Positions 47,422-58,847 are shown, numbered from the stretch's first letter. The stretch is DNA of 64,000 bases from Cryptomeria japonica (GCF_030272615.1 NC_081406.1:233982396-234046395); one strand, 5' to 3'. The notes: generated from the sequence alone by a model not told the origin. Program-made: numbers and translations.

Positions 47422-47426
47422 ATGTC

Positions 47427-47960
47427 ATTAATCCTAAGAGATCTATTATCAGATGTAGCTCCGGTTAACTCCATAACTCCCTTGTTAGGTATCTTCTTCA
47501 TTTTGTCGGGCCTACTACTGGTTGAGGGTAAACTAGTAACTGCCTTGATTGCTTCCTTAGAGATTTTAAAAACAGAATCAAGCCACATGAACTCTCCATG
47601 AATTCTACTTAGAACTAGACGGATTACCTCCTTAGGAAATTTAGGCATGTTCAATATCTCAATGAATCCTAAGTCTTCAACTATCTTATGCTCTAGTTTA
47701 ATTAAACCTTGTTCATTGGTAATGATACCACTGTACATGTCCTCCAAATCATTGGTTCCTAGATTTTCTATGTTGCAGTGAATGTAGATTCTAAGGTCTT
47801 CAACAAAAGTGACTCCCTTCGAAATTTTTGAAAATGCTCTGATAAAATCATCCTGCTTGGCACTTTCAGGGATGATTTTAAACATAGGCTTAGGGTGCTT
47901 AACGTTTTCTACCATAGTAGGGTTCACAATAAACTCAGGTGTAGAAGATGAAGATGCCAT
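47427..47960 (-). pseudogene. NA2 second ORF, N-terminal part
   Basis: The ATG at 47958-47960 gives MASSSSTPEFIVNPTMVENV. Later blocks are FVEDLRIYIHCNIENLG, HKIVEDLGFIEILNMPKF and FKISKEAIKAVTSLPST. It is open up to the Gy4 junction and continues in frame at 39645. NA1 has the same start (MASRSSSSPTFIVNP) and blocks. The pattern of a helical region, then a short basic/aromatic block, then LP resembles the putative plant transposon protein family; a profile search is needed to confirm this. Confidence 0.65.
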
Positions 47961-48429
47961 TTTGAAAGATAAATACCTCTTAGCTTGAAATCCTTGAATG
48001 CCTAAAAATCACTTTGTTGCTTCACGTTTAGATTGCCCTTGCTCAATTTTGCGCTCTCTGAATGCTTGAATGCTTGGTGAGTTGAAATGAGGGTTTTTCG
48101 GTATATAACCAAAAAGTTCTTCAAAAACTACATTAAATGCTTGTCGATTAAGTGAAAACTTAACATATCCTCCGATAAAGAAGACATGGATCTTCTTCCC
48201 GTCAACCAAGGGTAGAATGCATGATTTTCAATTTGTTGCAATACCCCTAAGGATTATTCCTTAGTTAGATGAAGAATCTCCTACCAGTGGAGGGTTACTC
48301 TATTCTACCGGTGCGGAGATAGATTCATCAACTTTTTGATCTCCTTTATTAATCTATTTTTTTGAAAATTCTTACTATATTTCATTTAACTTTTCTTTTC
48401 CTTTCACACTAGATCCTTATTGTTCGCCA

Positions 48430-49364
48430 ATATAGTCTTACTTCTACAAAATTTTGCAATATGTCCAATCTTGTTACATGCATAGCAAGTTACATTATTC
48501 ATCTAAATAGCTTTTCCATTTCCTTGACTAGTTTGTGTTCTACATTGATTAGATAAATTCCCAAATCTACCACAAACATAGAATTTCACATTCATTCTGT
48601 AAGTTTGTATTCTGATTATTTCTAAATCTGCACTGATTTTCTCTATGACCAAATTTATTGCAATTGAAACATTTTCCATAAAATTTATAAGCATTAGGCT
48701 GTCTTACCAGTTTACTGTGATCTTGATTGTTTGCAGTCCCAAACCTTTATCCATGTTCAAATCCAAGTCCAATTATATCTCCATTAGGTTTTTGTCTTTT
48801 CAGCATGTCATCAAGTCTTTCTGAACTTTTCTTGAATTTGTCTTTGTGTTCATTTGCAGTGATCAACTCATTTTCAAGAATTCCAACTTGTCTCACAAGA
48901 TCCTCTTTATCATGTTGCATGTGAATCAAATTTATCTTTAACATATCAGTTTCATGACAAAGTCTCTGATTTTCATTACCTCCATCATTAAGTCTCCAAG
49001 TCAAGTCTTCTTCATTCTTCTTTCTGTCTTCAAGATCCTTACATAGCCTCATGGTTAAGTCTTGCATTTAATTTCTCATGTTAGTGTTCTCTTGCCTCAA
49101 CTTGTTTGAAATATCACTAAGAGTTTCCTTTTCATGATCATGTTTCTGCATTTGCTCATGAAGTTCTTTTCTCTTATTTTGTGCTATAACCAGGTTCTCC
49201 TGGAGTCCTTTAATGAATTCCTTAGCAATCCTTAGATCATCTTCAAGTTTTATATTCTTCAATTTTTTTGCATCAAAATCTTCAAGAGCTCCTTCCAACA
49301 GTTTTCTTAAATTCTCCATCTGTACCAGTTTTAGAATCTTCCTCAAGTTGTTAGGCTTTTGCAA
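48430..49364 (-). pseudogene. NA2 gag C-terminal half: coiled coils and three zinc knuckles
   Basis: The first codons recognisable lie right behind the PBS (NNLRKILKLVQMENLRKLLE). Two coiled-coil segments (49068-49364 and 48747-49067) are in one frame, separated by a single TAA. The second ends SSERLDDMLKRQKPNGDIIG. Knuckles are CFNCNKFGHRENQC (48630-48671), FYVCGRFGNLSNQC with first Cys to Phe/Tyr and His to Asn changes (48541-48582) and CYACNKIGHIAKFC (48446-48487). There is no capsid domain. It is homologous to NA1 gag throughout. Confidence 0.75.
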
Positions 49365-49375
49365 ATAGAGGACCA

Positions 49376-49390
49376 GGCTTTGATACCAAT
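49376..49390 (-). other. NA2 primer binding site
   Basis: The minus strand reads ATTGGTATCAAAGCC, the initiator-Met type with one substitution. Beyond it, CCT and AACAACTTGAGGA match NA1. Confidence 0.85.
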
Positions 49391-49414
49391 TGTTAGATTC
49401 AATGATAGTCCCAA

Positions 49415-49446
49415 AGACATTGAGAAGGGGGGGTGAATCAATGTCT
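49415..49446 (-). other. NA2 5' LTR end-hairpin
   Basis: AGACATTGA (49415-49423) pairs with TCAATGTCT (49438-49446). One base pair differs from the 3' LTR hairpin, with both partners changed. Confidence 0.6.
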
Positions 49447-49663
49447 AACCGGTTGTTAAATATTTGAACTTATTTATAACTTTTCAACCCAAAACAATGT
49501 ACCAGTAAACAAGAAATAGTGCAGTAAACAGAAATAACAGAGACAACATAAATACACACCATAACACAAGATATTTTAATGAGGAAACCCGGTGTGGGAA
49601 AAAGCTCGGTGTGATTTGTGACCCACAATATTTACTTACTGGCCAATATGAATAAACACTACT

Positions 49664-50650
49664 TGAAGAGGGGAAAAACTAGCAAGGTGGATTCAGGTGG
49701 TTAGTGCACAAACAAAATAGTAAAAGATATTAAAACATGAAACATGAATAAAACCACATAAAAACATGAAGATAATGCTTATACCTTGCAAACCTTTACC
49801 TTCTCCCTCAGATTGAGCCTTCGGTGAAGTTGAATAGCACCTCTCTCAAACTTGATTGGATGTGCTCCTTCCTGATGGATGTGGAATGCTCTCCAAATGC
49901 TCAACAAGGTAGGTGGATTTGATAGGATTGGATTTAAGTGATGGATTAAATATGGGTGGATTTGATAGAGGATAATGAAGAGGATGAGAGAAGAAATAGG
50001 CGGCATGACAATGCATCAGAAGTGGATGATTTGTGAGGAGAATAGGCTCCAATTTATAGATTGGATGAGGCCAATGGAGGGCCAAGATTGTTTTGATTAT
50101 GAAGGGTTGAGATTTATTTTAGATAGAAGGTATGGATCAAGGGTGCCTTGGGAAAATAAACAAGAATATAAAATTCCTTGGAAAAAGGGGGGAGAAATTT
50201 GAATTTCAAATATGAGGAATTAAAAATTCCAAAATAAGGATACATTGAGGGATTCAAAGAAATTTGAATTTCTTTGAGAGACTCAATGTTGATGTGACAT
50301 GAGTGGGAATTAAAAATTAAGGGATAATGATAATCATGATTATGAGAGATTCTAGAAGGATTAATTAGGTTGAGTGGGATTAGAAAAAGTGATTTGTAAG
50401 AATCACATGACTAGGTTAATTAATTAGAATTAATTAACTGAGTGGGGTTTAGAGGAAATAATTATTGGAGGGGACTTTAGAGGAATAGGGGAATAATTAA
50501 TTTATTTGATAAATTAATTATTGGACAATAGTGACAGGATTAATTAAATTATATTTAATTGATTCTGAGAGGAATAAGGATAACACAATTAAGTTATTTA
50601 ATTATGTTGATAGGCTTAAATTAATTAAATATTAATTTTAGGTGTCTACA
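49664..50650 (-). repeat. SL2: gypsy solo LTR
   Basis: It is 987 bp with TSD CTACT at 49659-49663 and 50651-50655. The undisturbed target is seen at 36129 in the other NA2 LTR. On the minus strand it starts TGTAGACACC and ends TTTTTCCCCTCTTCA, similar to the Gy5 LTR end TAGTTTCCCCTTGGTTCA, so it belongs to a related family and has been reduced by LTR-LTR recombination. Confidence 0.9.
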
Positions 50651-51236
50651 CTACTTACAATAGGGGCTTGCACATTCAGGAAGGCCAACTGCCTGGAGTG
50701 CACTGCTCAAAAGAGTCTCACTGGCTACAATATGGATAATTAAATCCAATACAATGTGCTGCTCAAAATAGCATCTCAAATGTCTGGTTCAACGCCGATT
50801 TAAGCTTAGTCAAATACCTTAACCAAAACCTTTGTTGTCCACTATATCACCTCATACAATAATTTTCTATTCATTACCTTCAACTATCATACAAAATGAC
50901 CTATGAGATCTCATACGTATATGAGTCTTTACAATATACCAAGTCGACTTACAAATAATTATTTATAATTACAATATAATTCATATAAGTAAAAATTTAT
51001 TCCATGTCATCCTGAGTGTCGATATACTTCATTTCCGGTGTGATCTGGATGCCGGTGAAAGTGTCTGCCGGTGCCAGTGCTTGCCAGTGCATGATGTCTG
51101 TGATGCTGGTGCATGTGTAGAAACCTGTTGCCAGTTGGTTTTCATCAATGACAACATAAACTATTCTCATTAGAGTGTAGAATGCCAACACAAACATGAG
51201 GTGTTAGTTGTCCTGATGATAATTTATGATGCTATG

Positions 51237-53186
51237 TTTAGCCCCCACTTTAACGAGAGTATGAGCCTATGCAAATACTCATGATAAAGTAGATGAAAGA
51301 GATGAAAGAGAAAAGAAATTAGGAGCATAATCACAAGGAGCATAAAACATCACTAATTTTGAGGAACCAAGCCCCCAATATTAGGATCCTATCTCACTCA
51401 ATTGCATGCAAGGGTGCACACAACAAGAAAAAAAAAAAAAGGTAAACAAAGACAAACAAAGGCAACCAAAGACAAAAGGAAAAAAAGACACACAACAAGC
51501 AAAAGCTGAAAACCAAAAACAATACCTCAAGTCAACTAGCCTAAGAGACCTCAATATCAAATTGTTTGAACCACTAATATCATTCTTGAAAATGTCATCT
51601 CAAGAACACAAGTGATCACATAAAAACAATAAAATAATGTATCATCCATGAACTACAAATAGAAAAGATATGATCTCATGAGAAGAAAATGGGGAAGCAT
51701 GGATACACATTCTAGATGTGTTTTTCTATGTGATCTGTGAGAAGAATAATGAGAGAAGATGTGGATACACATTCTAGTTGAGTTTTTCTAGGTGATCCAT
51801 GTTGGAAAGGGGAGTAGGAATAGTCTATCTATATTTTGCTAGTTCCACCCATCCTAGTTTCAAGGACATCTTGTCTAAGAGTTTGTTTACTTTGGTTTTA
51901 GGAATGTGCACCCCGTATGAGACATATATAAATGCTGCATCTCATTTCAGGCATGAAGCATCTTGTGTAAGAGTTTTCTTTCTCTAGTTTTGAGAATGAA
52001 CACCTCACTTAAGACATGCAAAAATATAGTACAATATAGTACAATATATTACAAATAGGGTGATATGTATTCCCCCCCTTAAGATGTCAACATAGGCTTA
52101 TGTTTATGTCTTAAGGAAGCTAGAAACAAGGATACCCACCTTCAACACCAAGGAGATATACTTTAGGAAACAATGTTCATAAATCCAAGCTAAAGAGGTA
52201 ATACTCCTACAAGCAAGGATAAGATAGTTGAAAAAGAGATATCTTGCAACAAGTGTATAAGAATCCTTGGAGGATAAGAGATCTTTTCTCAAAGGACATC
52301 TACCTCCAAGAGGAGTTTCTTTAACAAAAATAATATCTTCTACCAAAAGAAGGGAAGGAGAACAAGAATGCCTACCTTCCTCCTATTTCTAGGTGAAAGG
52401 AATTCTTGATGAAGGATGACACACTTTTGAACATATATGAGGGATTTTTTTATAATAGATATGCATTAAAAAGTGTAAAAGAGGTTGTAGTCAAGGATAC
52501 AAAACTCTTGCATAAGAGAGAATCCTTGAGAAAACAAACAACTTCAAACAAGGAATGACATCAAATCAAAAGCAAACACTACTAAAAAAAAAAAAGAACC
52601 TTAGAAAGGATAGGAAAGATCGATGTCCCCCAAGTGTAGGGATAATGAGAATAATTACATGGCCTCTAAGGAGATATTAGACATAAAAAAATGTACAATG
52701 TACTTACATGAAGGAATATTCAATGCAAGAAAAGACATCAAGATATGTAAAATGCAACTCTAAATAAGAGGTAATCTTCAAAGAAGGAAAGATATAGTTA
52801 GAAGAAGGATCACAAACTCCCCTAAGGAGAGATTAATCATAAGAGACATACCATTATATGAAATAATGAATAAAAAAGTATGAAAGCAACCCATAAAGGG
52901 AATAGTGAAACCTTGGATAGAGGGATAAATAGGATGATATTCTTGTCCCCCAAGCATAGAATCAAGAATGAACTATGTTGTTGTCCCAAGATGATTGTAA
53001 TTGAAATAGAATCAGCCCTTATGACAAAGAGCCCCAATGAAGTTAACTACTAGTGTCATAGGGTGAGGATCAACATGGAGGGTGAACAAAGTGCTAAGAC
53101 ACTACCTCTTCACCAAGGAAGAGTGCAAGATTGGTTGTAAGAGCTATGTGAGCTCTATCATATAAGCTTTGAACAAATGGTTTAAA
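51237..53186 (-). other. Gy3 3' region: polypurine tract and long non-coding stretch
   Basis: The minus strand has AAAGTGGGGGCTAAA against the LTR (51237-51256 region). The remaining 1.9 kb is purine-rich on the plus strand and has no RT, RNase H or integrase motif. It includes an A-run at 51427-51440. Confidence 0.55.
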
Positions 53187-54338
53187 TTATTTACAATTTC
53201 CAAGATAATTAGAATAACTATGATGAAAAAGCCAATGTGCATTACCTTCCTTATGCTTATAATTGTAATTAAGTATAATGAAAGGAAACACAACATTCTT
53301 ATCATACCTCAACCTCCAAAAGATTTTAGGAGATAATTTCTCTTGGTCATCAATGGGATTAGGTCTTGTCTCTTGAGATATAGGACATGGATTGTTAGAA
53401 GAAGATGGATTGCCATCTATGATTTTAATAGTTCTATTATCAACTAGTTCTTGCATACTTTTTTGAAAATTTAGACAATCATTAGCATTATGGTCATGAG
53501 TTTGATGATATGAACAAAAAGGAAGGTTTGAGGAAGAATAACCTTTAGATGGATGATAGGTTCTTTGTCTTGCAAGATACTCCTTAAAGTTCTAAACTTA
53601 ATAACATCATCCAGGTTGAATGATGAGGATGTCCTAGAACTCTGGTACTAGTTTGTGTTGGAGGTTTTATAGGGAATTCACTTCCTTGTTCAAATTTTCC
53701 GAGTCCTTATCCTCTAAAACCTTATTTTGATATTATGTTGTAGCCACTCCTATAAGAATGTTTTAATTGAAAAGAAGAAAGATTATTACAATCAATTTCT
53801 TTAAAATTTACATAGTGTAAGTATATCTAAACAGAACAAAGAGAGAGGTATCTATGAAGAAGGAATATTATTTCTAGGGAGATTCTTCTTTCTATCATCA
53901 TGCATATCCTCTTTGTTAGGTTGGGAAGGAAGATCCTTACAATTTAAGGCCTCATCTTTACTTAATGTTATGTGGGGAGATAGATCATGAATGAAATGCA
54001 TAACATAATCTTCTCTACAAATGTTTTGATGGTTAATATAAGATTTAGGAGAATATTGGGGATCTAGAGAGATTTAAACACCAATATTTTGACCTTGCCC
54101 TCCCTTGTGATAGGGTATGTGTATGAGAAGAAAATGGTACCATGTTTCTCTTCAATGTTTGCTCTCCATTAGAGACATCATTGATATGATTATTAGCTCT
54201 ATATTCATTCACATGAGATACTCTAGGAGAGGTACAAGTATTAGGTTTTTCATTAGCATGTCTACAATTATGGTCTAAAAAGCTTTTATGCAATATACAC
54301 AAGTAATTCATTTTCCTAAAAATAACACTATAAAACAA
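53187..54338 (-). pseudogene. Gy3 gag, heavily decayed
   Basis: The clearest part is a finger PFCSYHQTHDHNANDC, then LNFQKSMQELVDNRTIKI (53430-53520, running into the frame 53187-53456), the same kind as the Gy1 and Gy5 gag fingers. Upstream, LARQRTYHP and similar gag-linker words appear in shifting frames. No capsid core could be traced with confidence. No protease or RT follows. Confidence 0.55.
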
Positions 54339-54744
54339 TGTGCATCATGGATAAAAGCTTTGAGAATTAATTAATTAATAGGAAGCAATTTGGAAATTCT
54401 ATTAATGCAACATGCCAAAGTGCTATGAATGAAAAGAATCAATGTAAAGTGAAAGAAACCATTATCCAACACACGATTATGATAAATTTCAATGAAAAGA
54501 AATGTAATCATATGTGAAATGGTAAATAAATTAGATCTATTAAGTGCCATTAGGAATATCTAAAATTATATTTGAAAATAAAATTTACAAATTATGCAAC
54601 CCACAAACAATATTAACCAAAATAAGAGGATTTTTATGAATTTGACCTCTAAATTTGTGTAATTTGATTAAAAATATAATCTATGAGTGAAAATTTAAAA
54701 ATTAAAATACATACAAATCAAATCTAAGAACACAAATAAAAAAT

Positions 54745-54773
54745 AGTGGTGTAAGGAGTCAGGTTCAACAAAA
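54745..54773 (-). other. Gy3 PBS-like site
   Basis: The minus strand reads CTTTTTGTTGAACCTGACTC, similar to the Gy4 site TTTTGGTGAACCTGATGTGA. Confidence 0.45.
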
Positions 54774-55504
54774 AGTAATGGGTGAAAATTAGGGTTTCAC
54801 CAATTAAGGTAGTAAAACCCTTAATTTTGCTTAAAAGATCATTACATTGAAAGAGGAATGAACCTAGTAGATCTAGGCTTGATATCTGAAATTTTGGTTA
54901 GGTTCTACTTGGGTTTAGGGTTTTATTCCCTCTTTCTAAGTTGAATTATGAAAATGTTGAAATTAGGGTAAATAGGTAAATATTGAAGAGATTGGGCATA
55001 AATAGTGAGCTAAAATCATCATATGAGGACACCAAATTGAATCTTAGTAGAAGAAGATGATTCAGATCTATTCCCTAGCCCAATTTTTTGGGACCGTGGT
55101 GGTGGTCGCCTTGGTCCTCCAATTTTCTGTTGTAAAAAGAGTAACCTAATCATCTATGTGAATCATGTTGATCCTCTCTAATGAAAATCTATACCTATTT
55201 CCTTCACATTGAAAGAAGAGGAAAGTAATTGGGAGTAGGGGTTTAGCTAAGTCAAACCCTAGTTTAGGAATTAAACTCAAATGAACTAATGCAAATACTA
55301 TAATAAATACTAAAAATATATACCTCGAATCTGCAATTTTTTATAATAATGCTTTATTCTTTGAATGCAATCACATATGTTGTAAATGGCACGAACATGA
55401 CAAAACCCTAATCATACACACATGATTGATAAGGAATGATGTAATTTTGATCCACAATGGTTGAATAATGAATATGTAGCCTTGAATATCTATGAAAATG
55501 CTTG
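54774..55504 (-). repeat. Gy3 5' LTR, cut by Gy5
   Basis: It aligns with 34426-35450 of the 3' LTR up to CTTGAATATCTATGAAAATG, where Gy5 begins. The remainder should lie beyond the right edge. Confidence 0.75.
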
Positions 55505-56664
55505 TGTAGAATTAATTTAATTCTCTTACATTGTTAATTTATTTAATTATGTTAATCCTTGTTCTCCCCCCATTCTTCCAAGGTATCCAAAATTAATTCT
55601 TCCTAAAATCTCCCCTTTAGTTAATTAATCTTAATTAATTAATTAACCCAAGTGATTCCTACAAATCACCTTTTCTTAATCCACCATAAACCTATTTAAT
55701 TATTCTAAAATACTCTCCTAATCCCACTTACCATTATTTCCTAATTTTTAATTGCCTCCACTCATTCTCTCTTCTAGTCAAATCATCCTACAAATTCCAA
55801 TTTCCCTAATCTCACCTAATCATTCTTCTAATCTCTCCTCTAATGAGCTACTAGTGGCCAATCCTCATGATTAGCCACAAAGTCAACTCCTTATCCCCTC
55901 ACTCAACCACCTTCCTTAAATTCTCTTTTCCTAGGTGAATGTGAGATTTTCAAAATCTAACATTCCTCTAGATATCCCTTTACCCAAGGAATTTTTAATT
56001 CCTTTCTATTACTCTAATCCCCAAGCTCCTCCTTTTAGGGAATTTTGTAATTCCTTCTCCTCATCATCCAAGGAATATTTTTATTCCTTTTGTCTTCCCT
56101 AGGTGCATTGGGAAGCCTTCCCAATGAACCTTGAGGAGTGTGGAGACAAGAAATGCCTTTATGACATATCTCTTGGACTCCACAGTTGTCTTGTCAACTC
56201 CTCTTGATCCATCTATGGTCTCACATGCTATCTTGACCCTCCATCTTCAATCAATCCTAGCCCTCCATTTCCTCTCTCTTTCTTCTATAAATTGGAGACT
56301 CCACTCCTTCATTATCCATCTCCAAATCAAGTAAGTTTATGCTACCCATTTGAGTTCAAAACGATCATCCAAGCATCCAAACTATAGCCAAATCCATACT
56401 CATCCATCACTTAGTCATTTATCTATCCATCTCATCCTCCCATCAATCATATTGTGAACATTTTGGAGAGCCAACCACATATAATCCAAGAGAAAATCCA
56501 ATCGGGTTGGAGAAGGGTGCTATTCCAACCTCATCATGCTCAATCTGAGGAACAAGTGGAGATCTATGGAGGTATAATGGTTTTTATTAAGTTTGTTTGA
56601 GTGTTTGATGTTTATTTATGCTTGAACTAGCCATTTAATTTCATTCTAGTTTCCCCTTGGTTCA
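55505..56664 (+). repeat. Gy5 5' LTR
   Basis: It is 1160 bp, beginning TGTAGAATTAATTTAATTC and ending CCTTGGTTCA. The sense strand is strongly C/T-rich. A perfect 10-bp inverted repeat (56106-56115 and 56117-56126, CATTGGGAAG arms) lies about 160 bp upstream of TATAAAT (56286-56292). Confidence 0.7.
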
Positions 56665-56690
56665 TTTTGGCATGCCCGGTGGGACCCACA
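56665..56690 (+). other. Gy5 primer-binding-site candidate
   Basis: TTTTGGCATGCCCGGTGGGA follows the LTR end. It differs from the Gy1/Gy4 sites; the tRNA was not identified. Confidence 0.5.
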
Positions 56691-58401
56691 TCCCTTATTT
56701 AACGATTTTGTGATATTTTTTGTAATTTTTAATCATAGGTATCAAAACAATGCGAGGGACTACAATTTGATGTGAGCCACAAGATCTTTGGCATGTGTGC
56801 ACGCACTCCAGCATGCACAATTTAAATTTGAATATGTTAACCCACTTTTTTTTGCAGGTCTCCTTATCAGCACAAGCACTGCGAAAACAACGCGATCGAT
56901 TATAGAATTATTCTATCCACTTTTTCATTTTTGGTTTTCAGACATTCTGCTTCTTGTTTTCCAATTAGTCAGCTAAAAACACATAAAAAAATAAAAAGTT
57001 TTTAAAAAATTAAAAAAATCAGTTAATCTTTTTAATTTAGTCTATTTTTTTACTGACGTTGCTTTAGCTTGAGTGCTCTACGAATAGTGCGGGCGCTCTG
57101 GTAGAATCCCACCTATTTCAAAAATTTAAATTTTCAAATTTGTGCTAACCTGCTAACCTGCTTTGTTTGTTTTGGTGTGAGCGCACACGCTTCAGTGCGA
57201 TTGACATTAGAAAATCACGACTGCTTGTAGGTATAACCTTATGTCTTTGCAATATTTTATATTTTTTCCATTTTTTTGATTTTATGTCTTCAGATTATAC
57301 TACATTGCGTATGTAGACATTTCATCACTTTAGCGTGGTTGTATGTAGAACAACGCGACTGCTATTTCTGCAAAATTTTGCATATTGATAAGATTTTGTG
57401 AGTTTGCAGGTTTGTCCGAGTAGTCCAAGACACATTTTGAGATTACTAACCTGTGTTTCTACAGAACGTTGGTCCAAGACTCCTCTTGTTGGAGAATTCA
57501 TTTCTCAAAACCATAAAGACTACTAATATATTGTTTTTGTAGGTTGCCCAAGGAGATACAAGCAAACATTTGTGTGTTTTTTCTTAATTCTTTTCCTAGG
57601 CACTTAAATCAAACTGGGTAAAATAACAATGTGTCTTACATGTTTGAGGAAAGTTTAGAGGTAGGAGAGTATGCTCTTGTCTATATAGACAATTAGAAAT
57701 CTAGACCCTTGAAACTTTTCAAGTTTGTTTGCATGCTCTTTACCTTTAGCGGGCCTGCCCTCCCAATCTACCTAGCACACTCACTTAGGTGTTGGTGAGA
57801 GGGGAGTGACCCAAGTGAGTACAACTAAAACCCAAGCATTCCAACTCACTATAATCAATAGGCCTCTTGGGATGAAAGTATCAGAGGATGGAGCTATTTG
57901 AGAGTTTACTCTCATATCGAGCATTTTGTAGGGCTTTTAGGTCACAATCACGATTGCATGACTACATCTTGCTTGGTGCTTTGTAGGACTATAGGCCTCA
58001 ATCGAGTTTGCATGACTACAAGGGATAGTCTTCAAATGAAAAATCCTTACTAAGAGCCCTAGGAATAGAAGCCACCTGATTCACCTCCAAAAGGTGGATA
58101 ATCTTTGTGCAAGGGAGATAGTAACTCCCCCAAGAGACTTGCCATATCGTGCCCCCATTAGCATTTGGAGTTGGCTAATACGACGTTGAGAATCCATTGC
58201 ATGAGACTCAATGACCGTATTCTAATTACCTATTAGGTGTGTACCTCAGTCAGCAAGCAAAGGTTTTTCTCCTCAACCAACTTCCTAGGGTAGCATGTTG
58301 TGCTTGATGTCTCTATTTGAGTCCATGGCTAATGTGTTTGCCATGTCTTTTTGCCAAGAGTAGAATTAGATTATCCAATTCAATATCTTAATCATCATAG
58401 T

Positions 58402-58612
58402 ACAAGTCCAAGTCAACCTTTTACCTCATCATAATCCAAGTCAATTTTAGTCCAAGTCATAGTCCCTAGTCATCCCCACATCATGTCCTAGTCATGCCCA
58501 AGTCATGTCCTAGTTTGGTCCTAGTCATATCCTAGTCCAAATTTTGAATCAATCTTAGTCATAGTCCAAGTCACACTTAAGTCCAAATTTTCCAACAAGT
58601 CAAACTATGTTG
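58402..58612 (+). repeat. Degenerate AGTC repeat in Gy5 leader
   Basis: Words CAAGTC, TAGTCC and TAGTCA recur about every 10-20 bp, directly upstream of the small leader ORF. Confidence 0.55.
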
Positions 58613-58628
58613 GAACTCTGCTCACCTT

Positions 58629-58847
58629 ATGTTTCATAAGCCTAAGTTGTACAAGAATCCTAAGAAGTCAATCCATCATCCAATCAAGAAGAAGAAGCTC
58701 ACACAAGTGCAACTCATTAGACACCAAAACTTTTGGTATACCAACCACAAAATCTTGCTCAAGAATAGGACCTTTTTGCACCGATATCAAGATTATATCC
58801 ATGGTCATAGCAATGAGTTTGATGCTAGTCATGAACTTAGAGTGTGA
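58629..58847 (+). CDS. Small leader ORF, counterpart of the Gy1 ORF
   Basis: It has 72 codons; the conserved part reads FWYTNHKILLKNRTFLHRYQ then DYIHGHSNEFDAS. It lies 730 bp upstream of gag. See the Gy1 entry at 4023-4391 for the alignment. The N-terminus is lysine-rich. No family recognised. Confidence 0.4.
   Translation: MFHKPKLYKNPKKSIHHPIKKKKLTQVQLIRHQNFWYTNHKILLKNRTFLHRYQDYIHGHSNEFDASHELRV

Larger units (their letters stand above)
35859..51190 (-). mobile_element. NA2: pol-less copia-type LTR retrotransposon carrying Gy4 and SL2
   Basis: Target duplication CAAAC (35854-35858 and 51191-51195) bounds it. After removing Gy4 and SL2 it is about 6.6 kb: LTRs of about 810-820 bp and an internal part of about 4.9 kb with gag C-terminus and the second ORF but no RT, integrase or RNase H. 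Gene order, PBS neighbourhood and protein blocks match NA1, yet LTRs and proteins have diverged, so they are two families of one non-autonomous lineage. Confidence 0.85.
49391..51190 (-). repeat. NA2 5' LTR containing SL2
   Basis: On the plus strand it begins TGTTAGATTCAATG and ends AATGCCAACA. About 808 bp remain once SL2 and one CTACT are removed, matching the 3' LTR. Confidence 0.9.
34426..55504 (-). mobile_element. Gy3: gypsy-type element, split by NA2 and cut by Gy5
   Basis: The left LTR (34426-35858 plus 51196-51236) and the right LTR (54774-55504, then interrupted) align over GGGTGAAAATTAGGGTTTCAC and many later blocks. Between them the minus strand has a PBS-like site, a decayed gag and a purine tract, with no RT or integrase in about 3.5 kb. 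NA2 lies in the 3' LTR, with CAAAC on both sides, and Gy5 lies in the 5' LTR. Its own left flank CAAGG (34421-34425) cannot be paired. Confidence 0.75.
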
